Shown here: positions 27,714 to 35,041 of the stretch, piece by piece
Layout of the letters: every line of letters starts with the position of its first letter
Position numbering within the stretch: position 1 is the stretch's first letter
NCBI GenBank assembly: GCA_011389865.1
Contig: JAABTL010000023.1
Coordinates: 1 to 45,973, forward strand
Direction of reading: 5' to 3'
Source of the DNA: Trueperaceae bacterium
Lineage (GTDB): Bacteria; Deinococcota; Deinococci; Deinococcales; Trueperaceae
Length of the DNA stretch: 45,973 nt
Notes under the pieces: generated by a model
What the model saw: only the letters and a program-made list of their open reading frames with translations
Databases searched by the model: none
What the model was told of the DNA's origin: nothing
Position numbers and translations under genes: made by a program

Positions 27714-28844
27714 ATGGCGGATTACTACGAACTTCTCGGGGTGGCGCGCGACGCCGACGACAAGGCGATCAAGGGCGCCTACCGCAGGCTCGCGCTGAAG
27801 TACCATCCGGACCGCAACCCGGGCGACCGTGCAGCCGAGGAGAGCTTCAAGGAGATCAACGAGGCCTACGCGGTGCTCTCCGACGGCGAGAAGCGCGCGC
27901 GCTACGACCGCTTCGGCTCGGCGGATGCCGCCGGGGTGCAGTTCAGCGGCGACATCTTCGACATCTTCGCCTCCGTGTTCGGCGGCGCCGTCGGACGCCG
28001 CCCCACCCAGCGCGGCACCCCGGGCGAGGACCTCGAGGTGGAGCTCGCCGTCACGCTCGAGCAGGCGCGTGACGGCGAGACCGTGCCCGTCGAGGTCGAT
28101 CGCCTGACCGTGTGTGATCACTGCCACGGCGACCGCGCCGAGCCGGGCGGCAAGGGCAAGCAGCGCTGCGTGCAGTGTGCCGGCAGCGGCTCGGTCCGGA
28201 TGCAGACCCAATCGTTCTTCGGGACGATGGTCAGCCAGCAGGTCTGCCCGCGCTGCCACGGGCTCGGCGAGGTCGTCATCGAGCCGTGCGGCGCCTGCCA
28301 CGGCGTCGGACGCACGGCGGAGCGCGCCACCGTCCAGGTGGGCCTGCCGAAGGGCATCGACCGCGGGTACCGGCTGCGGGTGCCGCGCGAGGGCAACGCC
28401 GGGCTAGACGGCGGCAACGCCGGCGATCTCTACGTCTACCTCGAGCTCGCACCCCACGAGCACCTGACCCGCGAGGGCGACGACCTCTTCTACGAACTGA
28501 ACGTGGGCTTCGCCCAGGCGGCGCTCGGGTCGGCGTTCGAGGTGCCGACGCTCGACGGCGTCGAGGTCTTCGAGGTCCTGCCGGGCACCCGCTCGGGCAC
28601 CGAGGTGCGCCTGCGCGGCAAGGGCATGCCGCGCCTCCGGCACGTCGGGACCGGCGATCAGGTGATCCGCGTCGTCGTCGACACGCCGCAGCGGCTGACG
28701 CCGAAGGCCCGCGAACTCCTCACGGCCTACGCCGAGGAGATGGGCGAGCCGATCGAGCCGCAGGAGACGCTGCTCGAGCGGGTGAAGGGCATGTTCGGCA
28801 AGCGCCGCAAGGGCAAGGAGCCCGAGGCCGGCGTCGCGAACTGA
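27714..28844 (+). CDS. dnaJ: Chaperone protein DnaJ
   Basis: 376 residues. The J domain is at 1-67 with the HPD motif (LKYHPDRNPGD). The Gly/Phe region is short and only modestly glycine-rich. The zinc-binding domain has all four CxxCxGxG-like repeats: CDHCHGDR, CVQCAGSG, CPRCHGLG and CGACHGVG. The C-terminal substrate-binding domains follow. It is the DnaK co-chaperone; dnaK and grpE are not in the window. The reading frame stays open 92 codons upstream, but the J domain defines the start and a -10 element lies 8 nt before it. Confidence 0.96.
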   Translation: MADYYELLGVARDADDKAIKGAYRRLALKYHPDRNPGDRAAEESFKEINEAYAVLSDGEKRARYDRFGSADAAGVQFSGDIFDIFASVFGGAVGRRPTQRGTPGEDLEVELAVTLEQARDGETVPVEVDRLTVCDHCHGDRAEPGGKGKQRCVQCAGSGSVRMQTQSFFGTMVSQQVCPRCHGLGEVVIEPCGACHGVGRTAERATVQVGLPKGIDRGYRLRVPREGNAGLDGGNAGDLYVYLELAPHEHLTREGDDLFYELNVGFAQAALGSAFEVPTLDGVEVFEVLPGTRSGTEVRLRGKGMPRLRHVGTGDQVIRVVVDTPQRLTPKARELLTAYAEEMGEPIEPQETLLERVKGMFGKRRKGKEPEAGVAN

Positions 28845-28912
28845 GGGATCGCGGCGCGCGAACGGGGTGCGGCGTCGCGGAGTCGTGGCCGGCGTGATGG
28901 TCGACTGAGCCC

Positions 28913-29380
28913 ATGGCATCCCCCCTCCTCCGATTCCTGGTCACCGTCTTCGTGGAGCGCCCCGCGCATCGCGCCGGCGCCGAGCGCCTGAGCGAGCGGC
29001 TCGAGGCCTCGATGGCGCGGCTCGGTGCGCGCTATGCCGCCGCGGCCGACGAGGCCAAGGCGGCCGAGACGCTGCGCCACGTCATCGGCATCGAGCGCTG
29101 GGGCCAGCGCCGCCTGAAGGTCGCCCTCGGCGAGGCCGCGTACGAGCGCGACGAGCACCACGGTTACAAGCCGCCGGATGACCTGCCGCTCGACGCCCTG
29201 GTCGACGAGCTGCGCGTCACCCGCGCGGAGACCGTCGCGCTCGGGCGGCGCGTCGCGGCCGAGGGCCGCTCGGGCGTCGCCGTCGAGCACAACGGCATCG
29301 GGCCGCTGTCGGCCGCCGGTTGGCTGCGCTACCTGAGGCAGCACGGCGACCTCGAGTCGTGGCGGGTCAGGACCCGTTGA
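28913..29380 (+). CDS. DinB-like four-helix protein of unknown function
   Basis: 155 residues. Helical throughout, with the pattern ETLRHVIGIERWGQRRLKVAL (about 53-73), DELRVTRAETVALGRRVA, and HNGIGPLSAAGWLRYLRQHGDLE near the C-terminus. This resembles the DinB/YfiT four-helix-bundle superfamily, in which histidines bind a metal; histidines at the ends of these helices fit that. Assignment is by pattern only. No binding site is visible before ATG 28913. It converges on miaA and overlaps it by 14 bases. Confidence 0.65.
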   Translation: MASPLLRFLVTVFVERPAHRAGAERLSERLEASMARLGARYAAAADEAKAAETLRHVIGIERWGQRRLKVALGEAAYERDEHHGYKPPDDLPLDALVDELRVTRAETVALGRRVAAEGRSGVAVEHNGIGPLSAAGWLRYLRQHGDLESWRVRTR

Positions 29381-30293
29381 CGCCCCACCAGCGCGCGAGA
29401 TCGTCGAACAGGTCGTCGAGCACGCCCACCACCCGCCGCGCGGCCGCAGGTCGGCGCCCGAACCAGGTGCGCTGCCGCTTGGCGTAGCGCCGGGTCGCGA
29501 GCGCGATCGCCGCGGTGGCGTCGGCGAGGGTCGCCTCGCCACGCACGACGCGCGCGAGCTCGCCGTAGCCGATCGCCTGCCAGGCGGGCGCCGAGGCGGG
29601 GACGCGGGCGGCCAGCGCCGCCACCTCGTCCAGCCAGCCGGCCGCCAGCATCGCGTTGACCCGGTCGTCGACGCGCGCCTCGAGCGCCGCGGCCGACGGC
29701 AGCGCCACGTAGCTGCGCAGGGAGAAGCGCGGCCGCGTCCGCGGGAACGCCGACGGCGGCCGACCGCTGCTGCGCAGCACCTCGAGGGCGCGCAGCACCC
29801 GCCGCGGGTTGCCCTGGCTGGCGGTGGCGTCCTCGGGCGCCAGGGCGCGCAGGTCGGCGAGCATCGCGGCGTCGCCGCGCTCGGCCCGCTCGGCCTCCAG
29901 CGCGGCACGCACCGCCGGGTCGGCCGGGGGGGTGGTCGGCAGGCCGCGGTCGAGGGCGTCGAGGTAGAAGCCCGTGCCCGCGACCACCAAGGGGCGCGCG
30001 CCGCGCGCGAGCGCGTCGTCGAGGGCATCCTCGGCCGCGCGCGTCCAGGCGACGGCGTCGATCGCGCCCTCGGGTGGCACGGCGTCGACCAGGTGGTGCG
30101 GCACGCGGGCGCGCTCCTCCGGGGTCGGCTTGGCGGTCCCGATGTCGAAGCCGCGGTACGCCTGCAGCGCGTCCGCGCTGACCACCTCGAGCCCTCGACC
30201 CGCCGGGAGGTCGGCCAGCCGCAGCACCGCGGCGGTCTTGCCGCTGGCGGTGGGTGCGGCCAGGACGGGGATCGTCGGCGGCATGGCGGGCAT
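29367..30293 (-). CDS. miaA: tRNA dimethylallyltransferase MiaA
   Basis: 308 residues. It transfers a dimethylallyl group to A37 of tRNAs reading UNN codons. The P-loop is unusual, APTASGKTAAV, but matches MiaA; EVVSADALQAYRGFDIGTAKP with PHHLVD and the VVAGTGFYLDAL segment are diagnostic. The C-terminal RRYAKRQRTWFGRR is the usual MiaA ending. Two starts are possible, ATG 30293 and ATG 30284; TACCGT lies 6 nt before the first, consistent with a leaderless message. Confidence 0.94.
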   Translation of the reverse strand: MPAMPPTIPVLAAPTASGKTAAVLRLADLPAGRGLEVVSADALQAYRGFDIGTAKPTPEERARVPHHLVDAVPPEGAIDAVAWTRAAEDALDDALARGARPLVVAGTGFYLDALDRGLPTTPPADPAVRAALEAERAERGDAAMLADLRALAPEDATASQGNPRRVLRALEVLRSSGRPPSAFPRTRPRFSLRSYVALPSAAALEARVDDRVNAMLAAGWLDEVAALAARVPASAPAWQAIGYGELARVVRGEATLADATAAIALATRRYAKRQRTWFGRRPAAARRVVGVLDDLFDDLARWWGVNGS

Positions 30294-30299
30294 CGCGAC

Positions 30300-30305
30300 A
30301 CGGTA
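30300..30305 (-). promoter_or_regulatory. -10 element of miaA
   Basis: TACCGT on the minus strand, 6 nt before ATG 30293. Confidence 0.4.
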
Positions 30306-30363
30306 CCGCGGTGCGCTGGGACGACGCGCAGCCGGCGCGCGAACCGCCTGATCCGCGACCCGG

Positions 30364-30372
30364 TGCTAGACT
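30364..30372 (+). promoter_or_regulatory. Extended -10 of a leaderless Hsp20 promoter
   Basis: TGCTAGACT, ending 7 nt before ATG 30380. No ribosome binding site. Confidence 0.6.
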
Positions 30373-30379
30373 CCGCGGG

Positions 30380-30808
30380 ATGAGCGACCGCGACCACGAC
30401 GCGCAGACCGCCGGCCTGGGCGGCCTGGAGATCGAGCTTCACGGCATCCACCCCGACCTGAGCGAACTCCTCGAGGTCAAGCGGCGCATCGAGACGCTGG
30501 CCGCCCGCGACCTGCAGGTCGATGCCGCAGGACCGCGCGCCGACCTGCTCGACGTCGGCGACGCGTGGCAGCTGCGGCTCGAGGTTCCGGGCGTCGAGCT
30601 CTCGGACCTGGAACTCTCGCTGCAGGGCGATGAGCTGGTGGTGGCCGGCGTGCGCGACACCGTCGAGGACGGCGCCCGCGCCGTGTTCACCGAACGCCCC
30701 AACGGCCCCTTCCAGCGCACCGTGCGGCTCCCCGGCGAGGTCGACGCCGACGGCGTCACCGCCCACGTGCGCGGCGGCCTGCTGGTGGTGGACCTCCCCA
30801 AGGGGTGA
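30380..30808 (+). CDS. Small heat-shock protein (Hsp20/alpha-crystallin)
   Basis: 142 residues. An N-terminal region of about 50 residues is followed by the alpha-crystallin domain: PRADLLDVGDAWQLRLEVPGVELSDLELSL, then ELVVAGVR and GPFQRTVRLPGEVDADGVTAHVRGGLLVVDLPK, the conserved A-x-x-x-G-L-like box. The usual I-x-I C-terminal extension is missing, since the protein ends right after the domain. Probably an ATP-independent holdase. The stop overlaps the start of the next gene (GTGA). Confidence 0.9.
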   Translation: MSDRDHDAQTAGLGGLEIELHGIHPDLSELLEVKRRIETLAARDLQVDAAGPRADLLDVGDAWQLRLEVPGVELSDLELSLQGDELVVAGVRDTVEDGARAVFTERPNGPFQRTVRLPGEVDADGVTAHVRGGLLVVDLPKG

Positions 30809-31905
30809 GCCCGGCCCCGGCGGCGCCGCCGAGCGACCTGCCACCCGCCGTCGTGCCGTTCCCGGTGGCGCCCGTCTACCGGATCCGACCCGATCTCGTC
30901 CCCCTCGGCCGCCTGCCGGAACACGTCTTCGACCCCGGCCCCGCCACCGTGGTGCGGCCGGACGACGGCGCCCCCGCCGCGCTCGAGCATGCCCTGCGCG
31001 AGTTGGGCGCGGCGGCCGAGGCGGTGCGTTGGGTCGACCCGGGGGTCGACGCCGGTCGCTGGTGGGGGATCGCTACGGCCGTCGCCCACGCGCTGGCGGC
31101 CGACGGCGACCCGCGGGTGGGTCTCGTCCACGCCGAGGCGGCGTTGGGCGGCCGCGGTGTGGGGAACGCGCCCATCCCGGAGGGCGCCGAAGCCCTGGTC
31201 CTCCCGTGGTTGGGCCTGCAGGTGGGGCGCGACGGGGCGCTGGAGCAGGGGCCGGCGGACGCGCGGGCCCCACGCGAGGTCGCCGCGTCGGCTCCGCGCG
31301 CGGCGGCCGCGCTGGCGTGCCTCCCCGCCGCCGCTCGCGCCCTGGACGCGCTGCGGCTGGCAATCGCCGAGGACCTCGTCGTGATGCTGCGCGACCGTCG
31401 CGGCGACGGCGGCCGCGCCGGCTACCTGTTCGTCGTCGCCCCGAGCGGCTGGGACCCGGGCCAGCGCGGAGGCGCCGGCTTCGCGGACCTGCACGCCCCC
31501 GTCCCGCACGCCGGTGGCCTGCGGGCGGCGGGTGCCACCATCGCCGACGCGATGGTCGAGAAGGGACCCTTCGTCCGCTACGTCTGGAGCCTCGCCGCGG
31601 ACGCCGCGCCCAGCCACCACCCGCGGCGGCACCCGGGCGCGCCGCTCGGGGGCCGCGACCCGGCGACCTGGTGGCTGCGGGTCGAGCGCCAGACGACGCT
31701 ACCCCTCCCGCGCCTGTCTGCCTCGGCGTTCTTCATCCGGGTGCTGCACGAGCCGCTCGCGCGGGCGGTCGCGCGTCCCGAGCGCCGTGCGCGGATGGCC
31801 TCGGCGGTGCGCTCGATGGACGCAGAACTGCTGTCGTACAAGGGCCTCGGCGGATCGGCCGACGCACTGCTCGACTGGCTCGCGCGGTCGGACGGGGCGG
31901 CCTAG
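30805..31905 (+). CDS. DUF3445 protein, heme-dependent oxidative N-demethylase-like
   Basis: 366 residues. The first 170 or so are variable; the conserved part runs from VVMLRDRRGD to ALARAVARPE, including APSGWDPGQRGGAGFADLHAPVPHA, VRYVWSL with a following SHHPRRHPG segment, and LRVERQTTLPLPRLSASAFFIRVL. These are the signatures of DUF3445, the catalytic subunit of heme-dependent oxidative N-demethylase, which removes a methyl group from dimethylamine in the studied enzyme. No reductase subunits are nearby. The GTG start overlaps the Hsp20 stop, an unexpected coupling. Confidence 0.85.
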   Translation: MSPAPAAPPSDLPPAVVPFPVAPVYRIRPDLVPLGRLPEHVFDPGPATVVRPDDGAPAALEHALRELGAAAEAVRWVDPGVDAGRWWGIATAVAHALAADGDPRVGLVHAEAALGGRGVGNAPIPEGAEALVLPWLGLQVGRDGALEQGPADARAPREVAASAPRAAAALACLPAAARALDALRLAIAEDLVVMLRDRRGDGGRAGYLFVVAPSGWDPGQRGGAGFADLHAPVPHAGGLRAAGATIADAMVEKGPFVRYVWSLAADAAPSHHPRRHPGAPLGGRDPATWWLRVERQTTLPLPRLSASAFFIRVLHEPLARAVARPERRARMASAVRSMDAELLSYKGLGGSADALLDWLARSDGAA

Positions 31906-32714
31906 TCGTCCAGTTCGACCTCGAAGGTCGCCGACACCGCGCCGATCGCCACCACCTCGTCGGTCTCCAGGTCGTAGCGCAGCGTGTTGCCGCGCACCTC
32001 GTCGGCACCGCGTCGGCTGATCGCCGGCGAGCCTGTCAGCAGAGCGACGCCGGCGGCCTCGTCGAGCTCGAGGCGATCGGCCTCGCTCACGCGTTCCCCG
32101 GAGGTCACCACCACCGAGCCGATCAACGTCGCCCGCTCGCGCTCGACGTCGAAGGTCATCTCGCCGGCCGTGGCCTCGAGGGGCGGGCGGTCGTCGCCGT
32201 CCACGGGCGCGCGGGTGAGCGACACGGGGCCGTCCATCGTGGCGACGTCGGTGCCGCGATCGAGGAAGAAGCGGCCGCCGAGGACCGTGGTCCTCCCCTG
32301 GCGCAACTCGACTTGCAGCGCGTCCTCCTCGTCGACCTCGGCGATGCAGCCGGGGCGATCGAAGGTGACGCGGCCGCCGTAGAGTTCCACCGTCTCGTCG
32401 TCGTCCGAAGCGGTCGGCGCTTCGGCGTCCACCGGATCCTCCTCCGCCTGCTCGCTCGGTACCCGCACGACGGCCACCTGGCTCAGCAGCACGGTCTCCT
32501 CGAAGGCGGTCTCGACGTAACCGGCCACGGGACCGAAGAACACGTTGGTGAGCACGCCCTCCTCACAGTTGCGGTTGGCGAGCACGGTCCGCGCGCCGTC
32601 GGAGCCGGCGGTGCGCTGTGCGATGACGATCGTGCGCTCGCCGCGGGTGACGGTGACCGTCGGCAACCCCTGGGCCAGCGCCAGGGCTGCGCCGGCGGCG
32701 ATCACCGAGGCCAC
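31902..32714 (-). CDS. LptA/OstA-like periplasmic protein, second copy
   Basis: 270 residues from GTG 32714. It has repeated short beta units of the OstA type: ELYGGRVTFDRPG, LQVELRQGRTTVLGGRFFLDR, LEATAGEMTFDVERERATLIGSVVVTSGERVSEADRLELDEAAGVALLTGSPAI and ADEVRGNTLRYDLETDE. The first 15 residues end a signal peptide (ALALAQG) but lack a positive charge. Reading from CTG 32735 instead would supply NGRR and overlap the upstream stop, as the other genes here do. It is the third gene of the lptC-lptA-lptA-like cluster. Its TAG stop shares the palindrome CTAG with that of the convergent DUF3445 gene. Confidence 0.8.
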   Translation of the reverse strand: MASVIAAGAALALAQGLPTVTVTRGERTIVIAQRTAGSDGARTVLANRNCEEGVLTNVFFGPVAGYVETAFEETVLLSQVAVVRVPSEQAEEDPVDAEAPTASDDDETVELYGGRVTFDRPGCIAEVDEEDALQVELRQGRTTVLGGRFFLDRGTDVATMDGPVSLTRAPVDGDDRPPLEATAGEMTFDVERERATLIGSVVVTSGERVSEADRLELDEAAGVALLTGSPAISRRGADEVRGNTLRYDLETDEVVAIGAVSATFEVELDD

Positions 32715-32731
32715 GGCGATGCGGCGTCCGT

Positions 32732-33793
32732 TCAGGGTGCCTTCTCTCGGACGAGCAGGAACTGCTCGACGGTGTAGGGGGTCGGCAGCGACGCGTCCAT
32801 CGCCTCGACGAAGCGGAAGCGAACGTCCTGGCGCACGCGGGCGGTCTCGAGGCGCACGCCCGCGCTCTCGTCGACGGCGATCGCCGGATCGCCCAGGACC
32901 TCGGCGACCTCCTCCTCGTCGTCGTAGAAGACCTCGTCGCCCTCGGAGGTGATGTCGCCGTCCTCGACGCGCACGTCGCCGACCGCGTAGAGCGCCGAGA
33001 TGTCGGTCAGGACGCGGATCTCGTCGGCCACGATGCGCAGCTCCCCGCCGTCGTCTGCGGTGCGGACGACCTCGGGCCGGTCACTGCCGGAGAGCACGCC
33101 GAGGTTGGCGTCCTCCTCGTACTCGAGCCGCTCGGAGCGGGCGGCCTGGTCCCCGTTGAGCAGGCGCACGTCACCCTCGCTGACGCTGGTGTCGGTGTCG
33201 ACGTCGAACGTCACGCGCTCGGCGTCGATGACGACCTCCGGTTCGCCCTCCTGGGCCGGCGCGATGCGCACCTCCACCCGGGCGCCTTGGGCGCCCGCGA
33301 GCACGCCCAGGCCGGTGGCCTCCGCGTAGCGCAGGGTCGCGCCCACCGCGGTCAGCCGACCGCGGGTGACGACCACGCCGCCGTCGAAGACCGCGTCGCG
33401 ACGCCCCTGCGCCTGGGCGATGAGCTCGCCCTCGGGGGCCGTGAGTTCGGCGCGCGGGCCACGGATCGTCAGGTTGGAGACCGTGGCGACCACGCCGTCC
33501 GGTTCGGGGTGCTGGTAGACGATGGGGCCGAAGCGCAGGTTGCCCGACTGGGTGCCACCGCTCGAGTCGATCGTGATCAGGCGGCGGGCCGGCGGCTCGG
33601 CGTCGTCCTGGGCCACGGCGAGCGGGCCCGCTACGAGCGGGGCCCAGGCGAGCGCGAGGGCGAGAGCGCCGGCCCAGAGGGCGGCGGCCCGGCGGCCGGT
33701 GTCTCGCCGGCCGGCGAGGCGGACGGGGTCGGTCGTCGGGCGGTGCTGGCGTCGCGACACGGGGGTCCTCCTGGGCGCCGGTCGGGTCGTCAC
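32732..33793 (-). CDS. LptA/OstA-like periplasmic protein, first copy
   Basis: 353 residues. The N-terminus is long and basic (about 1-36), then a hydrophobic stretch (AALWAGALALALAWAPLVAGPLAVAQ) serves as signal or anchor. OstA-type repeats follow: NLTIRGPRAELTAPEGELIAQ, AVFDGGVVVTRGRLTAVGATLRY, VTFDVDTDTSVSEGDVRLLNGDQAARSERLEY and LRIVADEIRVLTDISALYAVGDVRVEDGDITSEGDEVFY. The fold forms a beta-jellyroll bridge between membranes in LPS export. The GTG start overlaps the lptC-like stop (GTGA). Confidence 0.82.
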   Translation of the reverse strand: MTTRPAPRRTPVSRRQHRPTTDPVRLAGRRDTGRRAAALWAGALALALAWAPLVAGPLAVAQDDAEPPARRLITIDSSGGTQSGNLRFGPIVYQHPEPDGVVATVSNLTIRGPRAELTAPEGELIAQAQGRRDAVFDGGVVVTRGRLTAVGATLRYAEATGLGVLAGAQGARVEVRIAPAQEGEPEVVIDAERVTFDVDTDTSVSEGDVRLLNGDQAARSERLEYEEDANLGVLSGSDRPEVVRTADDGGELRIVADEIRVLTDISALYAVGDVRVEDGDITSEGDEVFYDDEEEVAEVLGDPAIAVDESAGVRLETARVRQDVRFRFVEAMDASLPTPYTVEQFLLVREKAP

Positions 33794-34350
33794 GGTTCAC
33801 GCACGTCGGCGACGAACGCCGAGGTGCCGACCGTGCCGGGGCCGCCGGCCTGGAAGTCGGTGAAGTCGAAGCTGATGCGCATGTCCTGGTAGACGCTGCG
33901 GCCGATGCCCTCGCCGGTGATCTCCACGTGCGGCACCTCGAAACGGCCGACGTCCTGGCGCACGAGCACGTTGCGCTGGTCGCGACCCTCCATGAGAACG
34001 TCCCAGCCGTCGGCGACCAGGTGGGCGTCGATGCGCTCGGCCACCAGGTCGTCACGCCGGTCGATCACCAGGCGCTCGGAGGAGAGCGTGAAGTCGACGA
34101 CGCCGCCGACGGTGCGGGCGCCGTCCTCGACGTCGAACAACTCGGTGGTGTCGCGGTCGGGATCGAAGCGGGCGGTGGGCGCGCTGAACGTCCACACGGC
34201 CTCCGGGTCGGCCTCCGGCATCAGCACGACGGTCGCGTCCGCGAGAGCGATCGTCGCGTCGGGCAGGTCGGGTCGCCGATCGGGCAGCAGCGTGAGGGCG
34301 AACAGGCCCAACACCACGGCGACCAACGTGAGGAGCGCTGCCCGGGTCAC
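33790..34350 (-). CDS. LptC-like membrane-anchored protein
   Basis: 186 residues. One N-terminal membrane helix (about 4-22, AALLTLVAVVLGLFALTLL) is followed by a beta-rich domain with VWTFSAPTARFDPDRDTTELFDVEDGA and LSSERLVIDRRDDLVAERIDA, the LptC pattern. LptC passes lipid from the inner-membrane complex to LptA. The gene order lptC-lptA-lptA supports the assignment; no ABC transporter is in the window. The GTG start at 34350 has TAGGGT 6 nt upstream and no binding site. Confidence 0.78.
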   Translation of the reverse strand: MTRAALLTLVAVVLGLFALTLLPDRRPDLPDATIALADATVVLMPEADPEAVWTFSAPTARFDPDRDTTELFDVEDGARTVGGVVDFTLSSERLVIDRRDDLVAERIDAHLVADGWDVLMEGRDQRNVLVRQDVGRFEVPHVEITGEGIGRSVYQDMRISFDFTDFQAGGPGTVGTSAFVADVREP

Positions 34351-34356
34351 GCGCTC

Positions 34357-34362
34357 ACCCTA
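34357..34362 (-). promoter_or_regulatory. -10 element of the lptC-like operon
   Basis: TAGGGT on the minus strand, 6 nt before GTG 34350. Suggests a leaderless message. Confidence 0.4.
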
Positions 34363-34423
34363 CAACGGCACTCCTGAACGGCACATGATGGGTTGGCAAG
34401 CGCCGCTTCAGCAGCGGCCGCCA

Positions 34424-34456
34424 CCCCGCAGGGCGGCGGCCCGCCGCAGGGCGGGG
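34424..34456 (-). terminator. Hairpin after greA
   Basis: Interrupted GC stem: CCCCGC (34424-34429) with GCGGGG (34451-34456), and an inner GGCGG/CCGCC pair. The 11-mer CCGCAGGGCGG occurs twice within it. Confidence 0.4.
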
Positions 34457-34487
34457 CCTCTGGCGGGACGGTGCCACCGGCGGCCGA

Positions 34488-34952
34488 TCAGTCGAACATC
34501 ACCGACGTGATGCGGTAGCTGAGCTTGCCGAGGTTGACGTGATCGCCCGCCCGGCGGCCCACGAGCTGCTGGCCCAGCGGCGACTCGTCGGAGATGCGGT
34601 TCTCGAACACGTCGGCCTCGAGCGAGCCGACCAGGTGGAACACGTGGGTGGTCCCCTGGTCGTCCTCGAGGTGCAGGCTCGCGCCGAGCCGGGCGACGGA
34701 CTCGACGCCGGACGCCTGCTCGACGACGACGGCGCGGGCGACGATCTCCTCGAGGTCGGCGATGCGCGTCTCGTTGGCGCTCTGCAGCAGCCGCGCCTCG
34801 TCGTAGGCAGCGTTCTCGCGCAGGTCGCCGTCGGCGAGCGCGGCGCCCATGTACTCGGAGAGCTCCTGGCGGCGCTCCTCCTTGAGGTAGCGCAGCTCTT
34901 CCTTGATCTTGGCGAGCCCCTTGGGGGTCAGTTGGATCGTGTTGTCGGCCAT
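34488..34952 (-). CDS. greA: Transcription elongation factor GreA
   Basis: 154 residues. GreA rescues backtracked RNA polymerase by stimulating transcript cleavage. The N-terminal coiled coil carries LTPKGLAKIKEELRYLKEERRQELSEYMGAALADGDLRENAAYDEAR, with the acidic D and E residues at the coiled-coil tip that act in the polymerase channel (D-L-R-E-N). The C-terminal domain has ESPLGQQLVGRRAGDHVNL. ATG 34952 was chosen because MADNTIQLTPKG is the usual start. A divergent hydrolase gene shares the upstream region. Confidence 0.95.
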   Translation of the reverse strand: MADNTIQLTPKGLAKIKEELRYLKEERRQELSEYMGAALADGDLRENAAYDEARLLQSANETRIADLEEIVARAVVVEQASGVESVARLGASLHLEDDQGTTHVFHLVGSLEADVFENRISDESPLGQQLVGRRAGDHVNLGKLSYRITSVMFD

Positions 34953-34992
34953 GTTCACCTCGTCCGGCACCCGAGGCGCCTCTTCGTAGCGG

Positions 34993-34998
34993 ATGCTA
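34993..34998 (-). promoter_or_regulatory. greA -10 element
   Basis: TAGCAT on the minus strand, about 40 nt before the ATG. Confidence 0.45.
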
Positions 34999-35030
34999 AC
35001 CGCTCGCGGCCGGTGCCCGCGTGTGTGAGG

Positions 35031-35036
35031 TAGCAT
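35031..35036 (+). promoter_or_regulatory. -10 element of a leaderless hydrolase promoter
   Basis: TAGCAT, 5 nt before ATG 35042; no ribosome binding site. It is divergent from the greA promoter and has the same hexamer. Confidence 0.5.
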
Positions 35037-35041
35037 CCCGC

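Noticed and set aside
28727-30844. Very long minus-strand frame running through the dnaJ-miaA region
   Set aside because: It spans the antisense of dnaJ, the DinB-like gene and Hsp20, with low-complexity proline and arginine runs; the real gene on that strand is miaA in another frame.
33912-33930. Another CACGTG core inside the lptC-like gene as a parS site
   Set aside because: The flanks do not match GTTTCACGTGAAAC; only the two sites near mnmG do.
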